A DNA stretch of 64,000 nt, taken from assembly GCF_021228125.1 (NCBI RefSeq), contig NZ_JAJQQS010000023.1:62001-126000 (forward strand), written 5' to 3'. The DNA is from Streptomyces albireticuli (lineage in GTDB: Bacteria > Actinomycetota > Actinomycetes > Streptomycetales > Streptomycetaceae). Positions 41,745-49,669 of the stretch are shown here, one piece after another. The notes under the pieces were generated by a model, which saw nothing but the letters and a program-made list of their open reading frames with translations, was not told the origin of the DNA and ran no database searches. The position numbers and the translations under genes are program-made. Each line of letters begins with the position of its first letter. The first letter of the stretch is position 1.

Positions 41745-44102
41745 TCAGCCCCTCAGCGGCCCTTCGCACGTGAAGTCCGCCGTTCCCGCGGGGCGGTCCG
41801 ACCAGAGGTCGACCTTGCCGAAGGAGCAGTTCATGTCGGCGAAGTTGTTGGTGCCCTTCTTCGTGCGGTCGAGGATGAAGTAGTCGACCGTCCCGGACAT
41901 GTCCTTGAAGACCAGGTCGGGGCTGCCCGGGTCGCTCAGGTTGGCGGTGATGCGGCCGGCGCAGGTGAAGCGGGGGCGCTCCGGGGCCTCGTCCGAGCGG
42001 CATTCGGGCGTGATGCCGGTGGTGGCGTCGAAGGAGGCGCGGACCGTGGCGGGGTGGCCCGCGTCCAGGCCGTCGACGGGCGTGAACGAGGTGTCCGGCA
42101 CGTAGAGGTCCTTGACCTTGGCGATCTGCTGGTCGAGGAAGGTGTCGTACGCGCGCTGCAGGCCGCTGTCCCGGCCGAGCCGGTCGCGCCAGGCGTCGAA
42201 GCCGGCGACGTCGTTCGCGCGGAGGTGACCGTACATCTCCTTGAGCAGCGCGGGGCGCTCGGTCCACAGGTACTCGAAGAACGTGCCCGCGTAGGAGTAG
42301 AAGCGGAAGCCGTCCCGGTCGTACTCCGCGTGCAGCAGCTCGTAGACGCTCATGCGCGGTTTGGTGCCGCCCGCCGTGTCGTTGATGACGCTCTGGACCA
42401 GGGACTTGCGGACCTTGACGCCCTCGCCCCGGGTGGCGCCGTCGAAGAACTCGGCCGTGCCCTCGTCCATGGCGGTGGTGCGGTCGCCCTGGTACCACGG
42501 GCCCTCGCCGAAGGATCCGGGGACGGCCCAGCGGCCGTTGAGGTAGTGCGTGTACTCGTGCCGGAAGAGCTCCTCCAGCGTGAGCGTGGAGTCCTGGGGG
42601 ACGCGCCGCTCGTAGGTGTAGAAGGTGGCGCCGTTCTCGATGTAGACGCCGCCGTTGTTCGTGCCCATGCCGGTCAGCAGCGGGTGGTAGACCTCGTAGT
42701 CGGCGCGGGAGGCGTACAGCACGATGTTGAGCGTGGTGTTGGTGTCGCCCGCCAGCGGCTGCTCGGTGCCCAGGACCCGGTGGAACTGCGCCTTTACCTG
42801 CTTGCTCGCGTAGTAGAGGCGGTCGACGGTGGCGCGGGGCAGGGCGGTGCGGACCTTGATGGCGCCCTTGTCGTACGTGTAGGTGGACGGGAAGACGCGG
42901 CGCTCGATGTCGGCCTTGCACACCCCGTACCGCTCGCAGGCGTCGAACTCGATCAGCCAGGTGACGACCTTGGCCCAGGGCTCGCTGCCCTCCCCGAAGT
43001 TGCCGGTCGTGGTGGCCAGCAGCCCGCCGAGATCGGCGGTGATCTGCCCCTTGAGCGCGTCGATCTGACCCATCCGCCCGTACTCCCCGACGGCGTCGCG
43101 CACCACCCAGGCGTTGGACGTGCCCTTGAGGTGGGTGTAGTCGGCGAAGGCCTTGAAGGCCGCGCGGTAGGAGGCGTCGGCCGTGACGGCGGTGTGGAAG
43201 GCGGTGTCGTGGTTGCCCGGGTAGACGCCCAGGTAGTTGAGGGAGAGCGCGGCGAGCGCGGCGCCGGCCCAGGAGGTGTCCTTGGCGGTGTCGGGGTGCG
43301 CGGCGTCCATGGTGGCCAGGACGCGCTTGACGAGCGGCAGCTGGTGCTGGCGCAGCCCCGGGGCACTGGCCGCGTAGAGCGCCTCGCGCAGGGTCTCGGC
43401 GTTGGTGCGCGTCACGTCGAAGGTGCGCGAGGCGGTGCCGAAGGCGGACACCGCGCGGCGCATCGCCTCGACGGTCGGCGCGTCGGTGAGGTCGATCTCG
43501 CCGCGGGAGAAGTCGTGGTAGGCGACGGCGTGGAGGTAGGTGAACATCTCCAGCAGGTGACTGCCGTTCTTGCCGTCGTGCGCCGCGGCCAGGCTCTCGA
43601 TCCGGCGGGAGACCGCTTGGACGTGCGGCCTCGACATGACCGGGACCAGCCGCTGGTCCCAGGTCCAGATGAGCGTGCGCAGGCAGCCGTCGGCGGTGAC
43701 GGCCCGGTCGGCGAGGAAGTCGGCGAACTGCTCGGGGGAGAGGCGCGTGATGCCGTCGAGCGTGCACGGCACGGCGGTGCCGCCGAGGGTGGCGCGGGGC
43801 GGTACGGCCGTGGGCTTCGGCTCGGCGGTGAGAGCGCCGGGGACGCGGCCGTGCGTGAGGCCGCCGGGGGCGGTGGGGGAGGCGGCGGTCGGCTTGGGCG
43901 CGTTCGCCAGCCGGGTGACCTCGTCGAAGGGGTTGGGCGTGGGGGTGTCCTGCCGCACGCCCGCCGTCGGCGCGGAGGCTGACGACCGAGGCGCGGGGGA
44001 CGGGGAGTCCGCGTGGCCGGGCTGGACGGCGGTGGCGCAGAGCGCCGTCGCTATGGCGGCGGTGAGCAGGGATGCGCGCAGGGATCTGGAACGGGACGAC
44101 AC
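41745..44102 (-). CDS. Secreted M9-type collagenase (microbial collagenase)
   Basis: A 785-residue exported metalloprotease. The signal peptide is about residues 1-31 (SLLTAAIATALCATAVQPGHA), followed by a Pro/Thr/Ala-rich stretch. A helical activator-type domain covers about 110-400 and the peptidase domain has the zinc motif HEYTH (His515, Glu516, His519), with the third ligand in MDEGTAEFFDGAT. The C-terminal 130 residues form a beta domain with two Cys pairs. GTG 44102 is chosen because AGGAG lies 7 nt upstream. It would release Gly-Pro-Hyp peptides that the downstream aminopeptidase P and hydroxyproline genes can use. A promoter-operator at 44254-44282 faces it. Confidence 0.87.
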   Translation of the reverse strand: MSSRSRSLRASLLTAAIATALCATAVQPGHADSPSPAPRSSASAPTAGVRQDTPTPNPFDEVTRLANAPKPTAASPTAPGGLTHGRVPGALTAEPKPTAVPPRATLGGTAVPCTLDGITRLSPEQFADFLADRAVTADGCLRTLIWTWDQRLVPVMSRPHVQAVSRRIESLAAAHDGKNGSHLLEMFTYLHAVAYHDFSRGEIDLTDAPTVEAMRRAVSAFGTASRTFDVTRTNAETLREALYAASAPGLRQHQLPLVKRVLATMDAAHPDTAKDTSWAGAALAALSLNYLGVYPGNHDTAFHTAVTADASYRAAFKAFADYTHLKGTSNAWVVRDAVGEYGRMGQIDALKGQITADLGGLLATTTGNFGEGSEPWAKVVTWLIEFDACERYGVCKADIERRVFPSTYTYDKGAIKVRTALPRATVDRLYYASKQVKAQFHRVLGTEQPLAGDTNTTLNIVLYASRADYEVYHPLLTGMGTNNGGVYIENGATFYTYERRVPQDSTLTLEELFRHEYTHYLNGRWAVPGSFGEGPWYQGDRTTAMDEGTAEFFDGATRGEGVKVRKSLVQSVINDTAGGTKPRMSVYELLHAEYDRDGFRFYSYAGTFFEYLWTERPALLKEMYGHLRANDVAGFDAWRDRLGRDSGLQRAYDTFLDQQIAKVKDLYVPDTSFTPVDGLDAGHPATVRASFDATTGITPECRSDEAPERPRFTCAGRITANLSDPGSPDLVFKDMSGTVDYFILDRTKKGTNNFADMNCSFGKVDLWSDRPAGTADFTCEGPLRG

Positions 44103-44253
44103 CGATGACTCCTGTGTGGGAGGTGTGGGTTGCCGTGCGCACGTGAAGTGAGGGCGTGCGCACGGCAACAGTGGAGGAAGTGGCGCAGAGGGTTGTTCAA
44201 CTGCCGTTCGGCAGAAGGAACGTGGGGGTCTGCTGCTGCGTCATGTCATGTGT

Positions 44254-44282
44254 AACGTAGTAATGTGAAATGGTACTGACAA
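44254..44282 (-). promoter_or_regulatory. Predicted collagenase promoter with regulator motif (site A)
   Basis: On the minus strand TTGTCA (44277-44282) and TACGTT (44254-44259) are separated by 17 nt, a normal sigma-70-type arrangement. The spacer contains the motif ATGTGAAATGGTAC (44263-44276, + strand), shared with three other sites in this region. Transcription would start near 44247, about 145 nt before the collagenase start. Confidence 0.5.
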
Positions 44283-44293
44283 CCCCTCAGGCA

Positions 44294-44570
44294 TCACGGG
44301 TTCTGCGGAACCGCGAAGTGGCAGGCCACCTCACGTGCCTCGCCCGGCAAGGTGATCCGCTCGCGCGTCCGCTCGGCGGCCGGGTCCGGCAGCGGCACCG
44401 CCGAGAGCAGGGCCCGCGTGTACGGATGGGCCGGGGCCGCGTACACCCGCTCCTTGTCGCCGACTTCGACGATCCGCCCCGGATACATCACGGCCACACG
44501 GTCACACACCCGCTTCACCACCGACAGGTCGTGGGCGATGAAGAGGTAGGCGAGCGTCGTCGCCGTCGTC
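44294..44570 (-). pseudogene. Remnant of a dipeptide ABC transporter ATPase (OppF/DppF C-terminus)
   Basis: The frame ending at 44294 encodes YLFIAHDLSVVKRVCDRVAVMYPGRIVEVGD, then AAPAHPYTRALLSAVPLPDP and a tail. This is the C-terminal third of an OppF/DppF-type ATPase, including the H-loop His. The Walker A, signature and Walker B motifs are absent because the sequence breaks off near 44570. The position, between the collagenase and aminopeptidase P, fits a former importer of collagen peptides. Confidence 0.8.
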
Positions 44571-44634
44571 GAGGCGGGGGAGCGAGTCGAGCGGCCCGCG
44601 GGTGTAAGGGTGACCCGGGTCGGCGAAGAGCCCA
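44571..44634 (-). pseudogene. Remnant of a second dipeptide ABC ATPase (OppD/DppD C-terminus)
   Basis: In the frame shifted relative to the OppF remnant, these bases read LFADPGHPYTRGPLDSLPRLDD, a typical OppD/DppD C-terminal segment. The two remnants adjoin in the order OppD then OppF, as in a real opp operon. A deletion therefore removed everything between the OppD tail and the OppF tail. Confidence 0.7.
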
Positions 44635-44652
44635 TCGACAGGGGCCTGTTAG

Positions 44653-44823
44653 GCCGCCCGCCACGTGGCGAAGGAGAACCGCGATCACGAATGCTTCGAG
44701 TGCACCCGGTGCGGTTACGGTGATCACGCCGACCGGGTAGGCGCGCTCAATCTGCACTCAGGGCCGGGCCGGCCCGCTGCGCAGCGTCCTAGTCGCTGGC
44801 GTAGGAAACCTGTCACTCCGTGA
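44653..44823 (+). pseudogene. Remnant of an IS200/IS605-type TnpB C-terminus
   Basis: On + the bases read HVAKENRDHECFECTRCGYG followed by DHADRVGALNL and end at TGA 44823. This is the zinc-ribbon end of TnpB/IS1341-type proteins (CGHVAKENR, CxxCGY, HADxxGAxNL). The first CxxC pair and all RuvC residues upstream are missing, and an in-frame TAG lies at 44650. It is therefore a short fossil next to the ABC transporter fossils. Confidence 0.8.
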
Positions 44824-44835
44824 ACAGTCGAACAG

Positions 44836-44887
44836 CTGGACGCTGAAATGTGACCCGTAACATAATAATGTGAAATTGCACTGACAA
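44836..44887. promoter_or_regulatory. Promoter-operator region before aminopeptidase P (site B)
   Basis: On minus, TTGTCA (44882-44887) and TATGTT (44859-44864) with a 17-nt spacer copy the layout of site A; the motif ATGTGAAATTGCAC is at 44868-44881. On +, CTGGAC (44836-44841) and TAACAT (44858-44863) could form a promoter for aminopeptidase P. The near-identity of A and B over about 30 bp suggests a duplicated promoter. Confidence 0.45.
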
Positions 44888-44932
44888 GGTGTCAATCGGT
44901 CCGTTACCCACCTGTGTCCGAGGGGGAGTCCC

Positions 44933-46303
44933 GTGCACGAACCCGCGGTCGCCGCGATCCGTACGGTCAGTCATGACCTGCCGGTCTCGGCCGAGTTCGA
45001 GGCGTTCATGGCGAACGGCTGGGCGGCGACACCACTGCCCGCCGACATCCGGCTGCCCGTGGCCGGCCTCGCCGCGGCGCGCCGCGCGAAGCTGTCGGCG
45101 CGCTTTCCCGGCGAGCGGCTGATCGTGCCCGCGGGCGAGTTCAAGGTCCGCTCCAACGACTGCGACCACCGCTTCCGCCCGCACAGCGCCTACGCCTGGC
45201 TGACCGGACTGACCGGTGAGGACCAGGCCGGTCACGTGCTGGTCCTGGAGCCCGACGGCCCGCACCGGCACGAGGCGGTGCTGTACGTACGGCCGCGGTC
45301 ACCGCGCGCCGGCGAGGAGTTCTACCGCGACCGGCGCTACGGCGAGTTCTGGGTCGGCCGTCGCCCCGACCTCGCCGAGGCCGAGCGCATGACCGGCATC
45401 CGCTGCGCGCGCCGGGGGGAGTACGACCGGCTGCCGCCGGGCCGCGACGCGTCCGGCGACCGCGAACTCGCCGCGGCCCTCAGCGAACTGCGCCTGGTCA
45501 AGGACGCCTGGGAGGTCGAGCAGCTGCGGCTGGCCGTGGACCACACCACCGCCGGCTTCGAGGACGTCGTGCGGGCCCTGCCCCGCGCCCTCGCCCACCC
45601 GCGCGGCGAGCGGTGGATCGAGGGCGTCTTCGGCCTGCGCGCCCGCACCGAGGGCAACGGCCCCGGCTACGAGACCATCGCGGCCTCCGGCGCGCACGCG
45701 TGCGTCCTGCACTGGATACGCAACGACGGCCGCCTCGACCCCCGCGAACTCCTCCTCTTGGACGCGGGCGTGGAGACGGACACCCTCTACACCGCGGACA
45801 TCACCCGCACCCTGCCGCTCTCCGGGCGCTTCTCGCCCGTCCAGCGACAGGTCTACGAACTGGTCCTCGCTGCCCAGGACGCGGGCATGGCCGCCCTCAA
45901 GCCGGGGGCGAGCTTCCGCGACTTCCACCGGGCCGGCATGCGGGTCATCGCCGAAGGGCTCGCCGAGTGGGGCGTGCTCAAGAGCGCCGAAGGCGACTTC
46001 CACCGCCGGTACACGCTGTGCAGCAGCGGCCACATGCTCGGCCTGGACGTCCACGACTGCGCCCAGGCGCGGGCGGACGCCTACCTCGACGGCGTTTTGG
46101 AGGAGGGGCAGGTCCTCACCGTCGAGCCCGGCCTCTACCTCCAGCCCGACGACGAGACGCTCCCGGCCGAACTGCGCGGCATCGGCGTGCGGATCGAGGA
46201 CGACCTGGTGATCACCGCCGGCGGGGCCCGGCTCATGTCGCACGCGCTGCCCCGCACGCCCGACGCCGTCGAGGCGTGGATGGGTGAACTTCTCGAAGGA
46301 TAG
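44933..46303 (+). CDS. Xaa-Pro aminopeptidase (aminopeptidase P, M24B)
   Basis: A 456-residue enzyme of the pita-bread fold that removes the N-terminal residue before Pro or Hyp. The five metal ligands are recognisable: Asp in LLLDAGVETD, Asp in YTADITRTLP, His in CSSGHMLGLDVHD, Glu in TVEPGLYLQ and Glu in IGVRIEDD. The N-terminal domain (about 1-175) includes RLIVPAGEF and FRPHSAYAWLTGL. GTG 44933 follows GAGGGGGAGTCCC. Between collagenase and hydroxyproline catabolism its role is probably to open imported collagen peptides. Confidence 0.9.
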   Translation: MHEPAVAAIRTVSHDLPVSAEFEAFMANGWAATPLPADIRLPVAGLAAARRAKLSARFPGERLIVPAGEFKVRSNDCDHRFRPHSAYAWLTGLTGEDQAGHVLVLEPDGPHRHEAVLYVRPRSPRAGEEFYRDRRYGEFWVGRRPDLAEAERMTGIRCARRGEYDRLPPGRDASGDRELAAALSELRLVKDAWEVEQLRLAVDHTTAGFEDVVRALPRALAHPRGERWIEGVFGLRARTEGNGPGYETIAASGAHACVLHWIRNDGRLDPRELLLLDAGVETDTLYTADITRTLPLSGRFSPVQRQVYELVLAAQDAGMAALKPGASFRDFHRAGMRVIAEGLAEWGVLKSAEGDFHRRYTLCSSGHMLGLDVHDCAQARADAYLDGVLEEGQVLTVEPGLYLQPDDETLPAELRGIGVRIEDDLVITAGGARLMSHALPRTPDAVEAWMGELLEG

Positions 46304-46352
46304 GGAAAGCGTCAACCACGAGGTACGGACGGGCTCTTGGCAGCGACAGTGC

Positions 46353-46371
46353 AATGTGAAATATTACTGAC
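46353..46371 (+). promoter_or_regulatory. Operator motif at the start of the hydroxyproline operon (site C)
   Basis: ATGTGAAATATTAC (46354-46367) matches the motif at sites A, B and D. It ends five bases before GTG 46372 and eleven before ATG 46378 of the first gene. TTGGCA at 46337-46342 could be a -35 box. No Shine-Dalgarno sequence is present. Confidence 0.5.
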
Positions 46372-46377
46372 GTGCTC

Positions 46378-47523
46378 ATGAGCAACTCCTCCTCGGACGT
46401 CATCGTCGTCGGAGCGGGTGTCGTCGGCGCCGCCTGCGCCTACTACGCGGCCCGCGCCGGCCTCGCCGTCACCGTGGTCGACCGCGGCCCCGTCGCGGGC
46501 GGGACCACGGGCGCCGGCGAGGGAAACCTCCTGGTCTCCGACAAGGAACCCGGCCCCGAGCTCGAACTGGCCCTGCTCTCCACGAGGTTGTGGAGCGATC
46601 TGGCGGACGAGCTCCCGGCCCGGATCGAGTACGAGGCCAAGGGCGGCCTCGTCGTCGCCTCCGACGCCTCCGGCCTGGCCGCGCTGCGGAAGCTCGCCGC
46701 CGCCCAGGCCGGGGCAGGCGTCACGGCCGAGGAGGTCCCGGCCGACCGGCTGCGCGATCTGGAGCCGCACCTGGCCCCCGGCCTCGGAGGCGGCTTCCGC
46801 TATCCGCAGGACGCCCAGGTCCAGCCCGCCCTCGCCGCCGCCCACCTGCTGCGGGCCTCCGGGGCGAGGGTGCGCACCGGAGAGGAGGTCACCGCCGTCC
46901 TCACGGGGGCGAACGGCCGGGTGCGGGGCGTCCGTACGGCGGCCGGCGAGCTGCGCGCCCCGTTCGTCGTCAACGCCGCCGGCACCTGGGGCGGCGAAGT
47001 GGCCCGGCTCGCCGGCGGACACCTGCCCGTACTGCCCCGGCGGGGCTTCGTCCTCGTCACCGAACCGCTGCCACGCGTGGTGCGGCACAAGGTCTACGCG
47101 GCCGACTACGTCGCCGACGTCGCCAGCGGCTCGGCCGCGTTGCAGACCTCCGCCGTGGTCGAGGGCACCCCGGCGGGCCCGGTCCTGATCGGCGCCAGCC
47201 GCGAACGGGTCGGCTTCGACCGCGCCCTGTCCGCGGAGGTGCTCCGGCGCCTCGCCGCCCAGGCCACGGCCCTGTTCCCGGTGCTGGCCGGAGTGCGGGT
47301 CCTGCGCACGTACGCCGGATTCCGTCCGTACCTGCCCGACCACCTGCCCGCCATCGGCCCCGACCCCCGCGTCCCCGGGCTGCTGCACGCCTGCGGTCAC
47401 GAGGGCGCGGGGATCGGGCTCGCCCCCGCCACCGGCCTCGCCGTCGCCCGGCAGATGACGGGAGGTCAACCCCCGCTCGACCTCGGCCCCTTCAGCCCCG
47501 GCCGCTTCGCACCGGCCGATTGA
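46378..47523 (+). CDS. DAO-family FAD oxidoreductase, predicted D-hydroxyproline dehydrogenase subunit
   Basis: About 381 residues (383 if GTG 46372 is used). The N-terminal FAD motif is VIVVGAGVVGAACAYYAARA, and the end has HACGHEGAGIGLAPATGLAVA, typical of D-amino acid/sarcosine oxidase beta-type subunits. With the next two genes it forms the alpha-beta-gamma type dehydrogenase that oxidises cis-4-hydroxy-D-proline to pyrroline-4-hydroxy-2-carboxylate. The start lies next to the operator motif without a ribosome binding site, so a leaderless transcript is possible. Confidence 0.85.
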   Translation: MSNSSSDVIVVGAGVVGAACAYYAARAGLAVTVVDRGPVAGGTTGAGEGNLLVSDKEPGPELELALLSTRLWSDLADELPARIEYEAKGGLVVASDASGLAALRKLAAAQAGAGVTAEEVPADRLRDLEPHLAPGLGGGFRYPQDAQVQPALAAAHLLRASGARVRTGEEVTAVLTGANGRVRGVRTAAGELRAPFVVNAAGTWGGEVARLAGGHLPVLPRRGFVLVTEPLPRVVRHKVYAADYVADVASGSAALQTSAVVEGTPAGPVLIGASRERVGFDRALSAEVLRRLAAQATALFPVLAGVRVLRTYAGFRPYLPDHLPAIGPDPRVPGLLHACGHEGAGIGLAPATGLAVARQMTGGQPPLDLGPFSPGRFAPAD

Positions 47524-47592
47524 ACCCCCGCCGCCCGACCCCCGTTCCGTGCCCGCCCGCCGGCCCGCACCGTCCCGAGAGGAGGCCCGCAC

Positions 47593-47907
47593 ATGGCCCG
47601 TACCCCCGCCGACCTGGTCAGGGCGGACCCCGACCCGCCCTTCGAGATCACCTTCGACGGCCGTACGGTCACCGCCCTGCCCGGCCAGTCCGTCGCCGCC
47701 GCCCTGTGGGCGGCGGGCATCCTCGCCTGGCGCACCACCCGGCACGGCGGCCGCCCGCGCGGCGCCTTCTGCGGCATCGGGCAGTGCTACGACTGCCTCG
47801 CCACCGTCAACGGCGAGCCCAACCGCCGGGCCTGCCTGGTGCCCGCGCGGCCCGGGGACGCGATCACCACCCAGGAGGGACACGGCCGTGCCGGGCTCGC
47901 CGTCTGA
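47593..47907 (+). CDS. [2Fe-2S] subunit of the predicted D-hydroxyproline dehydrogenase
   Basis: A 104-residue plant-type ferredoxin-like subunit. The cluster Cys residues are in CGIGQCYDCLATVNGE and RRACLVPA, the pattern of the small subunits of bacterial hydroxyproline and opine oxidases. GAGAGGAGGCCC precedes ATG 47593. Its last 20 bases overlap the start of the next gene, so the two subunits are coupled. Confidence 0.85.
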   Translation: MARTPADLVRADPDPPFEITFDGRTVTALPGQSVAAALWAAGILAWRTTRHGGRPRGAFCGIGQCYDCLATVNGEPNRRACLVPARPGDAITTQEGHGRAGLAV

Positions 47908-49609
47908 ACCGTACGACCTCGCCGTGATCGGCGCGGGCCCCGCCGGCCTCGCCGGGGCCGCCACCGCCGCCCGGCTCGGCCTGTCCGTCGCCGTCCTGGA
48001 CGCCGCCGCGCAGGCGGGCGGCCAGTACTTCCGCCACCCCGCCCCGGGCCTGGGCGCCGCCCGCCCGGAGGCCCTCCACCACGACTGGGCCGCCTTCACC
48101 GAGCTGCGCCGGCGCTTCGAGGCGAGCGGGGCCGCGCACCTGGCCGGACACCACGTGTGGGCCGTCATGCGGCGGGACGAAGGGCTGTGGAGCGTGCACG
48201 CGCTCGTGGGCGAGGACGGCGGCGAGGGCGCCGGTCACGGGGGTGGCACGGCCTTCGGCAGGGGAGGCGGCCTCGCCGATGGAGGCCGGGGCGGCGCGGG
48301 TGCCGATGGCGCGACCGCCCCCGGAGCGGGCGGTGGTGGGATGCCGCGCGGGGGCGGCCGGGGAGCCGGTGGCGCTCGTGGCCACGACGGCGCGGGCGCC
48401 GGCGTCGGTCCGGTCACCCGTGATGGCCGGGGAGCCGGTGCCCGCGCCGACGCCGTCAGCGGTCGCGAAGGCCCCGCCTCGGCAGGTGCCGGCGACGAGC
48501 GCACCGTACGCCTGCACGCCCGCGCCGTCCTCTTCGCCACCGGAGCCTCCGAGCGTCACCTGCCCTTCCCCGGCTGGACCCTGCCCGGCGTCGTCGGCGC
48601 AGGCGGCGCCCAGGCCATGCTGAAGTCCGGGCTCGTCCTGCCCGGACGGCGGATCGTCGTCGCGGGCAGCGGGCCGCTCCTCCTCGCCGTCGCCTCCACG
48701 CTCGCCGCCGCCGGCGCCCGGGTCCCCGCCGTGGCGGAGGCCGCCGGCTACGTCGGCTACGCCCGCAGCCCGCGCACCCTCGCGGCCAACCCCCACAAGC
48801 TCCTCGAAGCCGCCGTCCACGGCACGGCACTCCTGCGCCACCGCGTCCCGCTGCACACCCGCAGCGCGGTCACCGAGGCGCACGGCACCGACCGCGTCGA
48901 GGCCGTCACCGTCTCCCGGCTCGACCGTGACTGGCGCCCCGTGCCCGGCACGGGCCGCCGCATCGCCTGCGACGCCCTGGCCGTGGGCCACGGGCTCGCG
49001 CCGCAGACCGAGCTGGCCACCGGACTCGGCTGCGCGACCCGCCGTGTGCCCGACGGCACGCACGCCCTCGTCCTGGACGGCCTCCAGGAGACCTCGGTGC
49101 CCGGCCTGTGGGCCGCCGGAGAGGCAGGCGGGACCGGCGGCTGGGAACTCGCCCGCGTCGAGGGCGAGCTGGCGGGCATCGCGGTGGCCGCCCGGCTGCG
49201 GGCGCTCCCCGCGCTCACCCGCGGCAGACGCGTACGGGACCTGGCCCGGCGCCGCGACCGCACGCGCGCCTTCGCCGACGCCATGGCCACCACCCACGCC
49301 CCCGGCCACGGCTGGACCGCGTGGCTCGACGACGACACCGACGTCTGCCGCTGCGAGGAGGTGACCGCCGGGAGCGTCCGCGAGGCCGTCACCGGCCTCG
49401 GCGCCCGGGACGCCCGGACCGTCAAGCTCCTCACCCGGGCCGGCATGGGCTGGTGCCAGGGCCGGATGTGCGGCGCGGCCGTGGCCTGCCTCGCGGCGTC
49501 CGGTACGGCGCGGGGGACCGTACCGCCGTCCGCCGAGCGCAGGCCGCTCGCCGTGCCCGTACCGCTGGGCTCCCTCGCCGCCGGCCCCGAGGAACCCGGG
49601 GACGCCTGA
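47888..49609 (+). CDS. FAD/NAD(P)-type oxidoreductase with [2Fe-2S] C-terminus, predicted D-hydroxyproline dehydrogenase subunit
   Basis: A 573-residue subunit. The first Rossmann motif is LAVIGAGPAGLAGAATAARL, then a second nucleotide site VVAGSGPLLLAVASTL near 258. The C-terminus has the BFD-like cluster motif VCRCEEVTAG followed by GMGWCQGRMCGAAVACL. GTG 47888 is supported by CAGGAGGGA. Between about residues 108 and 204 there is a Gly/Ala-rich, low-complexity insertion not expected in the family, placed before the RAVLFATGASERH segment. The neighbours firmly suggest hydroxyproline oxidation; other amine substrates are possible. Confidence 0.85.
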   Translation: MPGSPSEPYDLAVIGAGPAGLAGAATAARLGLSVAVLDAAAQAGGQYFRHPAPGLGAARPEALHHDWAAFTELRRRFEASGAAHLAGHHVWAVMRRDEGLWSVHALVGEDGGEGAGHGGGTAFGRGGGLADGGRGGAGADGATAPGAGGGGMPRGGGRGAGGARGHDGAGAGVGPVTRDGRGAGARADAVSGREGPASAGAGDERTVRLHARAVLFATGASERHLPFPGWTLPGVVGAGGAQAMLKSGLVLPGRRIVVAGSGPLLLAVASTLAAAGARVPAVAEAAGYVGYARSPRTLAANPHKLLEAAVHGTALLRHRVPLHTRSAVTEAHGTDRVEAVTVSRLDRDWRPVPGTGRRIACDALAVGHGLAPQTELATGLGCATRRVPDGTHALVLDGLQETSVPGLWAAGEAGGTGGWELARVEGELAGIAVAARLRALPALTRGRRVRDLARRRDRTRAFADAMATTHAPGHGWTAWLDDDTDVCRCEEVTAGSVREAVTGLGARDARTVKLLTRAGMGWCQGRMCGAAVACLAASGTARGTVPPSAERRPLAVPVPLGSLAAGPEEPGDA

Positions 49610-49669
49610 ACCACCGCACCGTCCACGATCGCGTACGTCCTGCACAGAGCCATAGAAGGGTTGACCGGT

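Noticed and set aside
41542..44163. Long open frames overlapping the collagenase on both strands
   Set aside because: Only the frame ending at 41745 shows a signal peptide and the HEYTH zinc motif; the others are Arg/Pro- or Gly/Val-rich shadows.
44653..44823. Active IS200/IS605 element
   Set aside because: Only the zinc-ribbon end of TnpB remains, with an in-frame stop upstream and no TnpA or element ends recognised.
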